Both the position numbers and the translations under genes were made by a program. The notes under the pieces are model-generated. The model saw only the letters and a list, made by a program, of their open reading frames with translations. It did no database searches and was not told where the DNA came from. A DNA stretch of 64,000 bases from Sciurus carolinensis (Eukaryota > Chordata > Mammalia > Rodentia > Sciuridae). The stretch is from contig NW_025920103.1 in the NCBI RefSeq assembly GCF_902686445.1, forward strand, positions 4,944,783 through 5,008,782, written 5' to 3'. Shown here piece after piece: positions 12,196 through 22,774 of this stretch (position 1 is the stretch's first letter; each line of letters starts with the position of its first letter).

Positions 12196-13767
12196 AATTA
12201 AAAAGAAATAGTGTCCACACACTTATTTGAAAAGTAAAGAACAATTTATTTTCCTATTATAAAAGTAGTATAAAGCATTAGAAATTTTTTAAACAAAAAT
12301 AAGTAGAATTCACTAGTCTTAAAATATTTAATTTTAAATTGAGATTTTAATCTCATGTATTACTTTTTCCTAATGATATTATACTCTTATTAGGAATGTA
12401 TTTGAATTAGATTACACTACTTCTACCACCCAATCATTTGGCATTTGATACTCACAAAATCTCAGTATATTTGTTTATAATTTAAAGTTGAAGCTTGTTA
12501 TATGCATTGCAGGATCAATATTGTGTCAGGAATTGTTCACAAATCCCTATTCAGAGGCAGGTAAGTACTATAAACTCACTGACATGGGACTGAAGAATTA
12601 GAATCTTAACAAAGGAAAATTTAAGTTATTTCTTAGTCTGGCTTAGCAAAGCATACTCTCTGTAGCAGTCTGAAATGGTTTTCCTTCATTTGATTCTTGG
12701 TGAATATATGGAATACCACTAGAATCTTTTATATTAGAGGTAATTTTTTTCAATGCCATTAGTCCTATTTTGCCTATTTTCTTGTTTCAGTTTGTTCTCC
12801 ATGTGAATTTTCTATGATTCTAACCTAGTGTTTTAATCTTTTGAAATTGTTCAGTTTTCAGAGTCACTGAGGACATTTATAGTCAGATTAAACTAAAAAT
12901 AGTGAGATTATCGATGGTCATTTCATAACCAAATAGAGTAAGATACACCTGGTAGTCAGTGATGGTGGAGCAATGGTGAACAGAGTACAGGCAGTCCACT
13001 TCTCTTCCTTTGATAATTCTCCAGAAATATAGCTTGATCTTATGTTTTTACATGTTTTAGAAAAATACACATACTTAAGTTTCTTTTCAGTTGATTGTAA
13101 CCTTACAGTCTTGCATGTTTTCAATTGTTTTATTTTTTAATTAACAAGAAATTCATTTACTTTTAGTTCATTTATTTGATTGCAGTATTTAAAATAAATG
13201 TTTCCTGAGTATGAGCAAATACACGAAGATTGTACATATTTTTAATAGCATTCAACCTTGACATCAACATTGAGAAGACTGGGTGAAGATATATTTAAAG
13301 GAGTGGTAATTAAAAGAATTTAGGACAATTCTTCAGAACATTCTGTGGAAATAAAACAAAGACAGCTGCTGTCTTCAAGAACTCCAATTTGCCATTGAGA
13401 TTTTTGTCAACCTTAGTTGTTCTTAAGACAGTCACTTAAGGTAAGCTTTCAAGCATGCTTCCAGAATAATTTTTAGTAACTAGGAGAGATAACCATGTAA
13501 TAAAGCAATTATTTTTATAATCAAATATGTTTTAAATTTTCAGCATGAGATTTTGGCTTATTTCATAATGGTGGCACATTATTTAAAATCAAATTTTATT
13601 TGATAAATTTGAGAGAACAAAGTCTTTTGTATTGTTTCTTCTTCCCAGAAGCCTGTGTTGATCCTCTTAGATCATGTTCTAATAGCACCCTTCACTTACA
13701 ATTGTTGGCTTATTTGTCACATAAATTGGAATTGCTAGCTAGTTTTCTATTTTCTGCTAGACAACAA

Positions 13768-13969
13768 AGTTGGCAAACTATAGCTTATAGAGCATATCAG
13801 GTCCACCATCTGTTTTGTTAATAAAACTTTCTCACCCAGTCATTCTTGTTCACAATGTCTTATCTATGACTCTTTTTGCCTTTGAACAGCAGAGCTGAGT
13901 AGTTGTCAACAGAGACTGTGTAGCCTCTAAAATTTATAAAATTATTACCTGGCCCTATACCTTAAAAAC
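13768..13969 (+). mobile_element. MER5A-like hAT-Charlie DNA element
   Basis: TTGGCAAACTATAGCTTATAG, then TTTGTTAATAAAACTTTCTC, CAGAGCTGAGTAGTTGTCAACAG and CCTGGCCCTATACC follow the MER5A consensus in order. It is a mammal-wide non-autonomous DNA transposon fossil, here heavily mutated. Confidence 0.8.
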
Positions 13970-14104
13970 TTATTATACCTGCATTAATTAGCTTACTGAG
14001 GATAAAAACTTATTTTGTTTATCCATCCATATCTAGCATAGTGCTTGGTATATAAGAATGAATTTATTGATATATAAGGAAATGAATCAATTAAATATAA
14101 TGCT

Positions 14105-14156
14105 ACATGCACAAAACCTGGGCTTAATCCCCAGCAGTGCAAAGAAAAAAATAAAT
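14105..14156 (+). mobile_element. ID-type 3' fragment
   Basis: CCTGGGCTTAATCCCCAGC followed by an A-rich tail is the 3' part of an ID element. The 5' half is missing or too diverged to see. Confidence 0.5.
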
Positions 14157-14216
14157 GAAGGGAGGATGTGGCAAAAGAGAGAGAAAAAAGGAAATGCTTC
14201 AACTAAAGATGACCAT

Positions 14217-14380
14217 AATTTTTTCCCTCCAGTACAAGGGATTGAAACCAGGTGTGTTCTACCCCAACCCCTTTTATTTTTTATTTCAAGACAGTATCTC
14301 ATTAAGTTGCCATCTTTGACTCAAATTTGTGATCCTCCTGTCTCAACCTCCTCAGTTGCTGGGATTTACAGGTGTGAAGT
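14217..14380 (-). mobile_element. B1-dID SINE
   Basis: An inverted ID end (AAGGGATTGAAACCAGG) is followed by a T-run and an inverted B1 (GACAGTATCTCATTAAGTTG, GATCCTCCTGTCTCAACCTCC, TTGCTGGGATTTACAGGTG). Confidence 0.8.
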
Positions 14381-14742
14381 TTAATTATATGTAATGTCAA
14401 CTTAATTGATATACTTTAAATTATTACCTGTAACCAGTTGTCATTCTGAATCATTAAATATGAGAATTTTTGTTAAAGTGAGTAATGCCAGTGTAGTCAA
14501 GCAACAAATATATCAATTTTATATCTATTGTGTTTGCTAAATTATATGAGTCAGAATGGTGGTTTCTTTAAATGGGCAATGACAATAATTTAATTTGGCT
14601 ACTTTACCTAAGTATGTTCTGTGTCATTACTCCCAGTGATAATGAAAAAACAAAGTCATAATTCTGCCTTCTTAGTTATTTTTGCTTGGTTTCTACTCTC
14701 AAAATTATGATAGACTGGTAACTGTTTGAAAGATCATTTATG

Positions 14743-14950
14743 AGCCAGGCATGGTGACTCATGCCTGTAATCCCAGCAACTCAGGAGGCTGAGGCAAGAA
14801 GATCACAAATTTGAAGCAGAGTCAGCAACTTAACAAGAACCTCAGTAACTTAGCAAAACCCTGTCTCAAAATTAAAAAGGCATGGGCATACTCAGTGGTA
14901 AATTGTCCTGAGTACAAACACTAGTATCAAAAAAAGAAAAAGAAAAGAAA
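14743..14950 (+). mobile_element. B1-dID SINE
   Basis: A forward B1 (GCCAGGCATGGTGACTCATG, CCTGTAATCCCAGCAACTC) is followed by an ID-derived part (GGCATGGGCATACTCAGTGG) and an A/G-rich tail. It shows the two halves in normal order. Confidence 0.9.
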
Positions 14951-15449
14951 GGCACAATTAGCCCAAAGTAAAGTTTACTGAAGGCCTATTTCAAGAATTT
15001 ATGTGTTTACATGCACACATAGATGAATAAAGTTTTATCAGAACATAGCTACAGTTTTAAAAATGTACATGTTCATCAGAGATCCAGTAAGGTTGATATT
15101 AAAAAATCAGTGCAACATTAGTACAAGAAATAAATTTAACCATTAATAACTTAATTAAGAAAATTCAAAATCATTTATCAACATATAGCACAGTTTGATA
15201 AACTATCATTTTCATTCTTGATAACTGTAAAAAGGCAAAAATACAGTAAGTAATATTTATTTAAAATGGGGAAATAACAGAAGGGAATTATGTGCTCCTT
15301 GTCACCATTTTTGTTCAGTACATTATTGGACATTCTGCTCATCTTTAAAGAGTCTTGAAGTATGACAATTAGAAAAGAGTAAAGAAAACTGTGAATTCAA
15401 GGATGCATATGTATAAAGCCTAAAACAACCAATAAAAGAGCCAGTGAGG

Positions 15450-15605
15450 GTCTGGGGTTGTGGCTGGGGCTTGGATTGTGGCTCAGTGGTAGAGTACTCG
15501 CCTAGTATATGTGAGGCACTGGGTTCAGTTCTCAGCATCACATATAAATAAATGAATAAAATAAAGGTTCATCAACATCTTAAAAATATGTATTTAAAAA
15601 AGAGC
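15450..15605 (+). mobile_element. ID-type SINE with extended tail
   Basis: TGGCTCAGTGGTAGAGTACTCGCC carries the A box and GGGTTCAGTTCTC the B box. The tail (AATAAAATAAAGGTTCATCAACA..) is the same as in the IDs at 24921 and 35135, which marks a young rodent subfamily. Its A and B boxes are those of a pol III gene. Confidence 0.9.
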
Positions 15606-15854
15606 CAATAAAAGGAAAGAGGTATAGCTAAAATGCCAACAAAGGAGATAATAAACACCTTAATTAAAAGATTAGTAAGGTTGTCTGATTGGATGACCCA
15701 AGTAACTTCCAGAGTGAAGACTATTATTGCAGATGAGGGTCATCTCACAGTGAGTAAGTGGTCTTATCATCAAGAAAACATCATAGTCCTTTAGGTACCA
15801 ATAACATGAAGCAAAAACTGATAGAATTGAAAGAACAAACCAGTGCATTTTAAT

Positions 15855-15963
15855 TTTGAGACAAGGTTTACTAAGTTTCCCAGACTGACTTTGAATTTAT
15901 GATCCTCCTACCTCAGCCTCCTGAATCACTGGAATCATAGGCATGTGCCTCCACATGCAGCTA
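15855..15963 (-). mobile_element. B1 SINE fragment
   Basis: An inverted B1 core only: TGAGACAAGGTTTACTAAG, GATCCTCCTACCTCAGCCTCC, GGCATGTGCCTCCAC. From 15964 to 16370 there is possibly an old interspersed repeat (about 16070-16330), but I cannot name it. Confidence 0.75.
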
Positions 15964-16370
15964 TATTAAATTCTAACTTAATAGTAGCTATCTATTATCA
16001 GTATCAATAGACTTTATTATTGTTTATATTATTTAACTTTTATGAGTTGAATTAAGGTTTATTAGATCACATTAGCTGTCTATGGCTATATGAAAACCTT
16101 TTATTTACTAGCTCACAATTTTTTGGATTGATAATTTGGGATGGACTCAACTGACAGGTTTTTCTGGGCTGGGCTCCCTGTTCTTGGTTGGCCTTTCTCC
16201 CATGTGGCCTATTCACATGTGGCAGAAAATTTGGCAATGCAAGAGCTCTTGAGGCTAAGATCCTGAGCACACAACATCATTTCTTCTGCACCTTGTTAAG
16301 AGCATAGATTTAGCCTAGGCTCAGAGCTTGGCAGTGGAGCTCATCTGTAGATGGCAATTGTGGCAGAGTT

Positions 16371-16384
16371 TCTAATTGCTTTTT
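16371..16384. repeat. Target site duplication, 3' side of MFHAS1 retrocopy
   Basis: TCTAATTGCTTTTT matches 22761-22774 exactly. The two copies bracket the retrocopy. The site at 22770 reads TTTTT/AAAG, the kind of target cut by L1 endonuclease. Confidence 0.9.
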
Positions 16385-16388
16385 TTTT

Positions 16389-17183
16389 CTTTCACATCAA
16401 ACCCTTTCCTCTTTATTCATTCAAAAGAAAGTCCAATGCACAAGTGTCAAATATGAGTACTGTCATTTTTTTTTTCTTAGAAGGGGAAAAACATTTATTC
16501 TGGCAGCACTTTTACAATTCCAGGAAGTGGCTCTGATACCACAAGTTGCAGGAATAGAAACCATAACAAACTTGGAGGGCATTTCTTTGAGACGCAAGGG
16601 ACTCCGTGGTTGGGAAAAAAATTCTTCTTGTGCTTAGTGAATTGCCTGTCAGCCTCACTGGCCGCTGAGTCTTCCTGGGTGTTGAAAGAGAAAACGGAAT
16701 TTCCTATATAGACATTGTGGAAAACTCCTGTAGAGCAGAGTGTTTTCTGTATCTCCAACCCTCCCCCCATGCTGAAGCAAGTTCTCACGCTTTTCTGGAG
16801 CTTCTTGTGGTCACATGACCCTCATCATGTGAACCATTTGGCCAAAACACACGTGGCAGCAAGGTTTCCTCTTCCACTGCTTCTCTAGGGTTCAGATGAT
16901 AGCACAAAACATGACTTGTCAAAAAAGAGCGGATATTAAGAACATGGACATTTATGTTCATGAAAATAGCAAACACTTTGAGGGTATGTCACCCGAAGGG
17001 GCATTATTTCCATTTACATGGCCCTATGGGGAGTTGGCCCAAAGTCATACACTTGGGAGTCTCTTTCAAAGGACTGGTCAAAGTTGGTTGATTAGACAGT
17101 GTAAGAACTGTCTCATGCCAATTAAAAAAACTTATTGCCCAAGAATTCAATGATCCATAGAGTGATTAAATGTTACCATTCAG

Positions 17184-17223
<40 letters not shown>

Positions 17224-18851
17224 AACTGTGACAAAAGGATTAACCAGATTAGTCTTGTGACAGTGTTCTAAAAGGAAAATGAGATCTCAAACTTGAAGTG
17301 TCATATTCAAGTATTTTAAAAAAAATGTAAAAACAGTCTGATCCCAGTTGATTTTAAGATGATAAGGAAATCATAACCAGGGCTTCTGGAGTCAGTGAAG
17401 TTAACTCCTGGGGCACAAAATATTTTACAAAAATTGATTTGTGATGTCTTGAAATGCAGCCACTTTTTCACTCTTTCTTTTAAACATGTGTGAAGACCTC
17501 GAATGCTGTGGCATTCCAAGAGTCAATACTTCATCAACAAAGTGAAAGAGTAACACCAGCTGACTCACTCTTCTGTCTGACACTGGTGTGAAATGGTTTT
17601 GCACATTTTCTATCAACACTCGGAGGAGGCAGATGTAAAAAGAGTCCTTTACATTCTTCAAAGAATGTGTTACTACTGCAGCATATGCTGTTTGGCCCCA
17701 ATTAGGAGGAGACTAGAGAGCAATTTGTTGGGTTTGCTTTTTAAGTTTTACCTCCCGGAGATTTCAAAACAAGGGTTTTACTAGTTCTTGGCAGTAGATT
17801 GTCCTACTACAAGAGGCTCTGTATGAATAGCTAATGTGGGTTTATGCTCCCCAATGAGGAAGCTCATTATCCCAAGGTCCCACAGCCAGATGTGGAGGGC
17901 TCACAAAGTGCTCCGCTAAATTCTGGACCTGTTCTAGAAAGGAGAGGTTATGATTAGCAGAGCCCCTTGCATGTTCAAAACAGACTCCCGATGATCTGAA
18001 GCTACACTGACTGAGGTTTTCCATGGACTCTCTGTTCCATTAAGAGCACCCCATCTCTGCCTTGACAATAATGATAGAGAACAGGAATGCTTCTGCCACC
18101 ATGCACAGTGACTTACAGGCAGGGACCTAGAATAAAGATGGGAAGGGACACTGCCTGAAATGCATATGGAAGGATCCTGCTGATAAGTGGCGATCTGTGA
18201 AGCAACATTAGATCCGTGGGCTAACAGATACATAGACATCATCTTTTTTCTTTTCTTTTTTAAATCTGAGGAGGTAAAGAATAAAGAAAGAACAAAAAAG
18301 TCTTACACTAAAATAAGAAATCAGCCCCATCTTGGCACAGTCCTCATGCAAAATATTGCACCCAGTGTTAACTAACGCTAGAAGCTTCAAACTGTATAAA
18401 TTTAAATGTATTTGCATATTATAAAAATAAAGATAAACATATACATATTTTACACTAGTTACGGAACAGCAATGAATGTCAGTCGATCCCTCTTTCACAT
18501 TGAACAGAACTGAAACCTGAGTGCTCTAAATACTGCCACTATACTGTAACTATGGCTTATATGTGCACGGAAAACAAAATCCCTGAGAAGCCATTCAAAA
18601 AAAAATTTTTTTTTCTTTTCTTCAAGTAGCGCTCTCCTTGGAGGATCACAGTTCTGAGGTTCTGGTTGTGAAACATTAGCTCCATGCTCTCTCCCTCCTT
18701 CCCCCACCCCCTCCCCACCTCTGCGGTGGTCCTCTGGAAGCACCCTGAGCATGTCTTCACTCCAGTGCTCAGCACGTGCCTGGAAGTGCGGAGGGTTCCC
18801 CAGGTGAGTTCTGATGCTCTATTTTCTCCATGGAAATCCCACAGCCACAAG
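16389..18851 (-). other. MFHAS1 retrocopy 3'UTR
   Basis: The AT-rich tail of the copied mRNA. It contains a (CA)n run at 17187-17220 on the + strand and ends with AATAAA (16417-16412) about 22 bases before the A tail (T-run 16380-16388 on +). A second AATAAA near 16498 followed by an A-run at about 16476-16466 could be an internal alternative site. Short reading frames here are noise. Confidence 0.8.
17187..17220. repeat. (CA)n microsatellite
   Basis: About 17 CA units inside the retrocopy's 3'UTR. Confidence 0.95.
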
Positions 18852-21800
18852 TCACTGGTTTCTGTGCTTTTCACCAACGTTCTTCCCTTAAAACTTGGTG
18901 CTCCTAAAGTCACAGATTTGGTACAGTAAAAATGATGGCATAAGGGAAAGAAGCACTATCTTTTCCACTTAATTTTCCAAGAAAGTATGAAGGTACTTAG
19001 AACAGGGGCTGATCACAGTCGGTGTAGGTGGGTAAACCAAGGCAACATTCACTCCATCGCTGCCGTTCTTGGGGCAAATGATTTCTGCCACTCCTTCTGG
19101 TCTGGGCTGGCTCAGCAACTCCCCTGGGAAAGCGTGTGGATTGGGCAACCCTCTCTTAAGGCACTTAGAACAGAGGATGTGCACCGTGTAGTGCAGTCCA
19201 GGCCATTCCTGAAGTAGGACATTCAGTTCCTCTACCAAGGGGGTGATGGCTTCCATGCGGTACATATATTTGGTAATGATGCATGGCTGGCAATGGACAG
19301 GGTATCTGGCTGCAGGACCCCCTTGGCAGGTCTGTAACTCACCACCACAGGAACTTTTCCTCTATATGCAAAGATCTGAAATTTACCATCCGATCTGTGC
19401 ACCACATGACTGTTGATCTGGACACTGTAGCGTGCAAACAACCCAGGTGGAAAGGTAAAGAGAAAACTATATTCGATCTGCAGCTGCTCAGCCACAAAAG
19501 ACTGCCCTGCTAGGTTGGCCCCATTAATCCATGCCTCTGCATGGGGCACCTCATTCTGCACAGAGCATGGGAACTTGTACCAAGCCGTGGACCCATTCAA
19601 AGGCTTGCCCTTAGGTTTATTGAGGCAGTAACAGAGTCCCATCTTCTCCAGCAGCTCCAGCAGCAGCTGCAAGTCCTGCTGAGCCTGGATGTGAGGCTTA
19701 AGCAGCAATCGAATGACATGGGCTGGCAGGAGCCCATGCAGCAGAAAGCCCTCCACATAGTGATGGAGCTGGGTGGCCCGGAGCAGGTCCTGGCTCTGGG
19801 TGGGCAGCGACATCACTGGGAAGTTTTCCCCCCTCACCATCGCTCTCTCCACTGGTCCCCAGTAGCAGTTTATGCAGCAGCAAGGAAGCATCCCTCTGGA
19901 AAAAGACATTGAGGATGTCAATGAGGCGGGTGAGGTTGTGGAAGACGTGCTCCTTGAGGGCCGGGCTATCAAAGTAGAGCAACTTGCCGCTCTCGTGCAA
20001 GTAGGAAAGGGCACTCTGCAGTCGGTCCTCGGTCAGCCCTGCCTGCAGGCCCAGGCGCGCAGAGTCCCACCAGCTGAGCCAAAGTCGTTGTGCCTGTGTT
20101 GGTTGGAAATGCAGTTCCTCCAGAACCTGCCAGGATCGAGGCAGGACTCTATGTAAGTTGGGGAAGATTTCTCGGTGCTCAGCTACAGAAAGCAGTTTGT
20201 CCCGAAGGCGCTGCAATTGATGGGGATCCCTGCAGCTATATTGGAGAGAGGATCTGCAGCCGGTGGTTGAGCAGGAATTGAAAATGGGCCTTGAGTAGCC
20301 GAAGGTTCCTGTCAGAAACACCATAGTAGGCTGCGTGGGGGCTGGCAGAACGAAGCTCAAAGTCCCGGGTCAAGGCCTCATCTACCACCTGGGCTAGATG
20401 GCTCAGGCCCTCAGCATTGTGCTTCTCCTGCAGGGCAATCTGGCTGTGAATATCCAGACACTTCTCCTCCAGCTCCCACTCCTCGCATAGGTCTGCATGT
20501 GTGCCCACAATACACACCACAGCATGAGGAACCCATGCCCCGACCCAATGCAAGAAGGAGCCCACAGTACTGGGAAAGCGGCATGGTTCATAGGTGGCCA
20601 AGTTGACTACCAGCACATACAGGGCTCCTGGGGAAAGGAAGAAGGGCTGGATCACCTCATAGCTTTCATCACCAGCTAAATCATACACGATGAACCGAAG
20701 ACCCCTGGAGGCATCAGCTGTCCAGCTGGTCACCTCAATGCCCTTGCAACTGGTGGGAGGGGAAGGTGGGTAGCTCTTCTCTTTGTCCCCTCCTCCATGG
20801 CTTCCCTCCACTCTCTCCTCAGTGAGGCAGTGCCGGAGCAAGGTCTTTCCTGCAGCCTTATGCCCCATCAGGAGCAGCTTGAGGCCGGGCTGCACCGCTG
20901 GCTGGGAATGAGCCAGCTCCTTCTGGTAGGCCGCTATGTAGGGGATCCCCTTCATGCAGACCTCGTAAGGGGGCTGCATCTGTGGGTTGTCCTTGATCTT
21001 CCACAGTCCCACATGGGAGAGCTGGCCAAAGTTGTCAGGCAGCACTGCGATCTGGTTCCCTTGCATCACCAGCTCCTCCAGGCCTGTCAGTTCCACAATG
21101 GAGTCAGGCAGGTATCGGATGCAGTTATCCAGCCACAGAGTGAGAAGCGTCCCAGCCCCGAGATAAGGGATGGCACTGAGGTGAGCTGGTTGCGACTAAG
21201 GTAAAGCTCCTCCAGACCAGCCAGGGGCAGCAGAGTGGCAGGGAACTCCTCAAAGAGGTTGGAAGACAGATTGAGCATTTTGATTCTTTGGAGCTGGCTG
21301 AACTGGGTGGGCAGAGCCTGTAGCCCATTGTTGTCAAGCATAAGGCTCTCCAAACTGGAAAGCTCGCAGAAGCTGTTGGGCAGAATGCCAAGCTCGGCCC
21401 CACTCAGCCAGAGGATCTTGAGGGCACGCAGGGCACTGATATCCCCAGGTAGGCCTCTCAGCCGGTTGCTGGACACGTCCAGTTCCTCCAGGGCCGCCAG
21501 TTGCAGCAGCTGCCGGGGAAAGGCAGTGAGCTGGTTGTGGTCCACATCGAGGGTGCGCAGGCGGTAGAGGCAGGAAAGGGTGTCGGGCAGGTATGCCAGC
21601 CGGTTGAAACTAACATCCAGCTCCTCCAGGTGGGCAAGGAAGCCCAGCTGGGAGGGCAGGGCAGGCAGCTGGTTATGGCTGAGGTTTAGCTTGCGCAGCT
21701 CCCTTAGGGCACTCACCACCTTGGCGCCCAGGGCTGTCAGCCGATTGTGGCTCACGTACAGTTCGGTGAGATGGTGGCCGAGCTCTGCCATCGCAGGGGG

Positions 21801-22112
21801 CTGCCAGGGAAAGCGGTTCCTGCGCAGGACCAGGACGCATAGGCTGCCAAGGGCTGACCCCAGCCCTTCAGGCACCTCCTCCAGGCCGTTGTTTCCCAGG
21901 TTCAGCACCTCAATGTCCCCGATGTTGGCGGGCAGCACTAGCTGGGGAGCGTCTGGGGACTCCAGCGGATCGGCTCCGGTTCCGGCTCCGGGGCAGCCCC
22001 CAGTCGCGCTAAGCGTTAGCTGGCGCAGGTTGCTCCGCAGCTTCCTGGCGCGAAGGGCGGCGTCCCGCCACAGCCTCACCGTCTTCAGGTTGCCACTGTC
22101 CTTCCCAGCCAT
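18852..22112 (-). pseudogene. MFHAS1P: MFHAS1 pseudo-coding region, at least four frameshifts
   Basis: The start ATG at 22112 has a strong GCCATGG context and reads MAGKDSGNLKTVRLWRDAAL. About 13 leucine-rich repeats follow (LNLSHNQLPALP, LDVSFNRLAYLP..). Frame breaks: (1) near 21145, one base lost after the SLISGLGR codons; (2) near 20238, an 8-base loss after QILSP; (3) near 19825-19832 after TSGES; (4) near 19252, one base lost after TAW. The ROC domain keeps a P-loop-like GHKAAGKTLL (about 20860) and DLAGDE. The COR and C-terminal parts are recognisable down to KNVGEKHRNQ and stop at 18852. One glutamate codon is also missing (LLYFDSPAL). No reading frame gives a whole protein. The intact family member is about 1,050 residues, from memory. 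Confidence 0.9.
18885..18995 (-). other. 111-bp extra segment before the last MFHAS1 codons
   Basis: The frame runs ..TVISPCSK (ending at 18996), is then interrupted by 111 bases with an early in-frame stop, and resumes exactly at AAGAACGTTGGTGAAAAGC (KNVGEK) from 18884. From memory the normal protein joins SPCSK directly to KNVG. The segment is therefore either an alternative exon, an extended exon 1 copied from a variant mRNA, or a later insertion. It has no target duplication that I can see. Confidence 0.6.
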
Positions 22113-22760
22113 GGCGGGCCCGGGACCAACACCCTCAAGCGGGCGCGGGAGCCCACAGCTGCATGCCGTGCTGCACCCGGGCCGGCGCCCGTCTCCCGGG
22201 CCCTCTTGCTCCCACTCCTCGCTAGCCTCCACCCGTCGGCGGCCAGCGGATGTGGGTCCTAGCGCAGCGAGCGGCCCGGCGCCCGCAGCTGAGGGGCGGC
22301 GGCGACGGGAGCAGCTCTGGGGGGCGCCCAGCACGCGGCGCGGGGGGAGGCGGCGGCCGGCGCGGAGTGCAGCTGGCATTCTCGGCCCTCCCGGGCCATG
22401 GGCGCGCCGGGCAGCAGGGTCGCCGCCCGCCGCGCCGCGGAGGATGCCTGCTCCTCCTCCCGCTCCGCCCGCCTTGCGGCTCCTGGGTGCCCAACTCCGA
22501 CCCCGCTACCCACGCAGCCGGGGCCCGCGGCCGGCAGCGTCGTCCCCTCCACGAGCTCCGGGAGGAGGGCGGTGCTCCGCTCCGCGGTGGGCATGCTGCG
22601 GGCGCAGGGCCGGGACGCAGCCGCAGGGCCAGGGCGCAGCCGCGAGGAGGGGCCGGCGGCGCCTCCTTGTCTCCGCTTCCCTGGGGCTCGGGCAGGAGCG
22701 CGAGCTCCAGGTCCCCTGCGCTGGGAGGGCGCGATTGGGAAGCGGCAGCGCCGCCCGGCC
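22113..22760 (-). other. MFHAS1 retrocopy 5'UTR, CpG-rich
   Basis: About 650 bases of very GC- and CpG-rich sequence upstream of the start codon, ending abruptly at the AT-rich target site. Reading frames on both strands are long here only because of composition. It is a transplanted CpG island and could act as a promoter on either strand, but nothing in the sequence shows that it does. Confidence 0.75.
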
Positions 22761-22774
22761 TCTAATTGCTTTTT
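22761..22774. repeat. Target site duplication, 5' side of MFHAS1 retrocopy
   Basis: TCTAATTGCTTTTT, identical to 16371-16384, with AAAG following. The GC-rich copy ends at 22760 and the AT-rich host sequence resumes here. From 22775 to 24920 there is AT-rich sequence in which I see no gene or element. Confidence 0.9.

Larger units (their letters stand above)
16385..22760 (-). pseudogene. MFHAS1P (MFHAS1-derived): MFHAS1 processed retrocopy, nearly full length
   Basis: A reverse-transcribed copy of the MFHAS1 mRNA (leucine-rich repeats plus ROC-COR GTPase module), inserted by the L1 machinery. Reading -, it has a GC-rich 5'UTR (22760-22113), the coding region (22112-18852), a 2.4 kb 3'UTR, an AATAAA at 16417-16412, and an A tail next to the target duplication. 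No intron separates the bulk of the coding region from the last few codons, although as far as I recall the real gene splits there. About 6.4 kb without 5' truncation is unusually long for a retrocopy. Many arginine codons have changed to Trp, Cys or His, as expected from CpG decay without selection. It sits antisense to the presumed intron of the gene at 5.4 kb. Confidence 0.92.

Noticed and set aside
15450..15540. tRNA genes suggested by A and B boxes in ID elements (also 24921, 35135)
   Set aside because: These are SINE heads derived from a tRNA, with A-rich tails and no complete cloverleaf.
18969..22379. An intact MFHAS1 gene with sequencing errors
   Set aside because: Four frame breaks, an 8-base loss, a 111-bp interruption, a poly(A) tail and identical target duplications on both sides fit a processed retrocopy and not a working locus.
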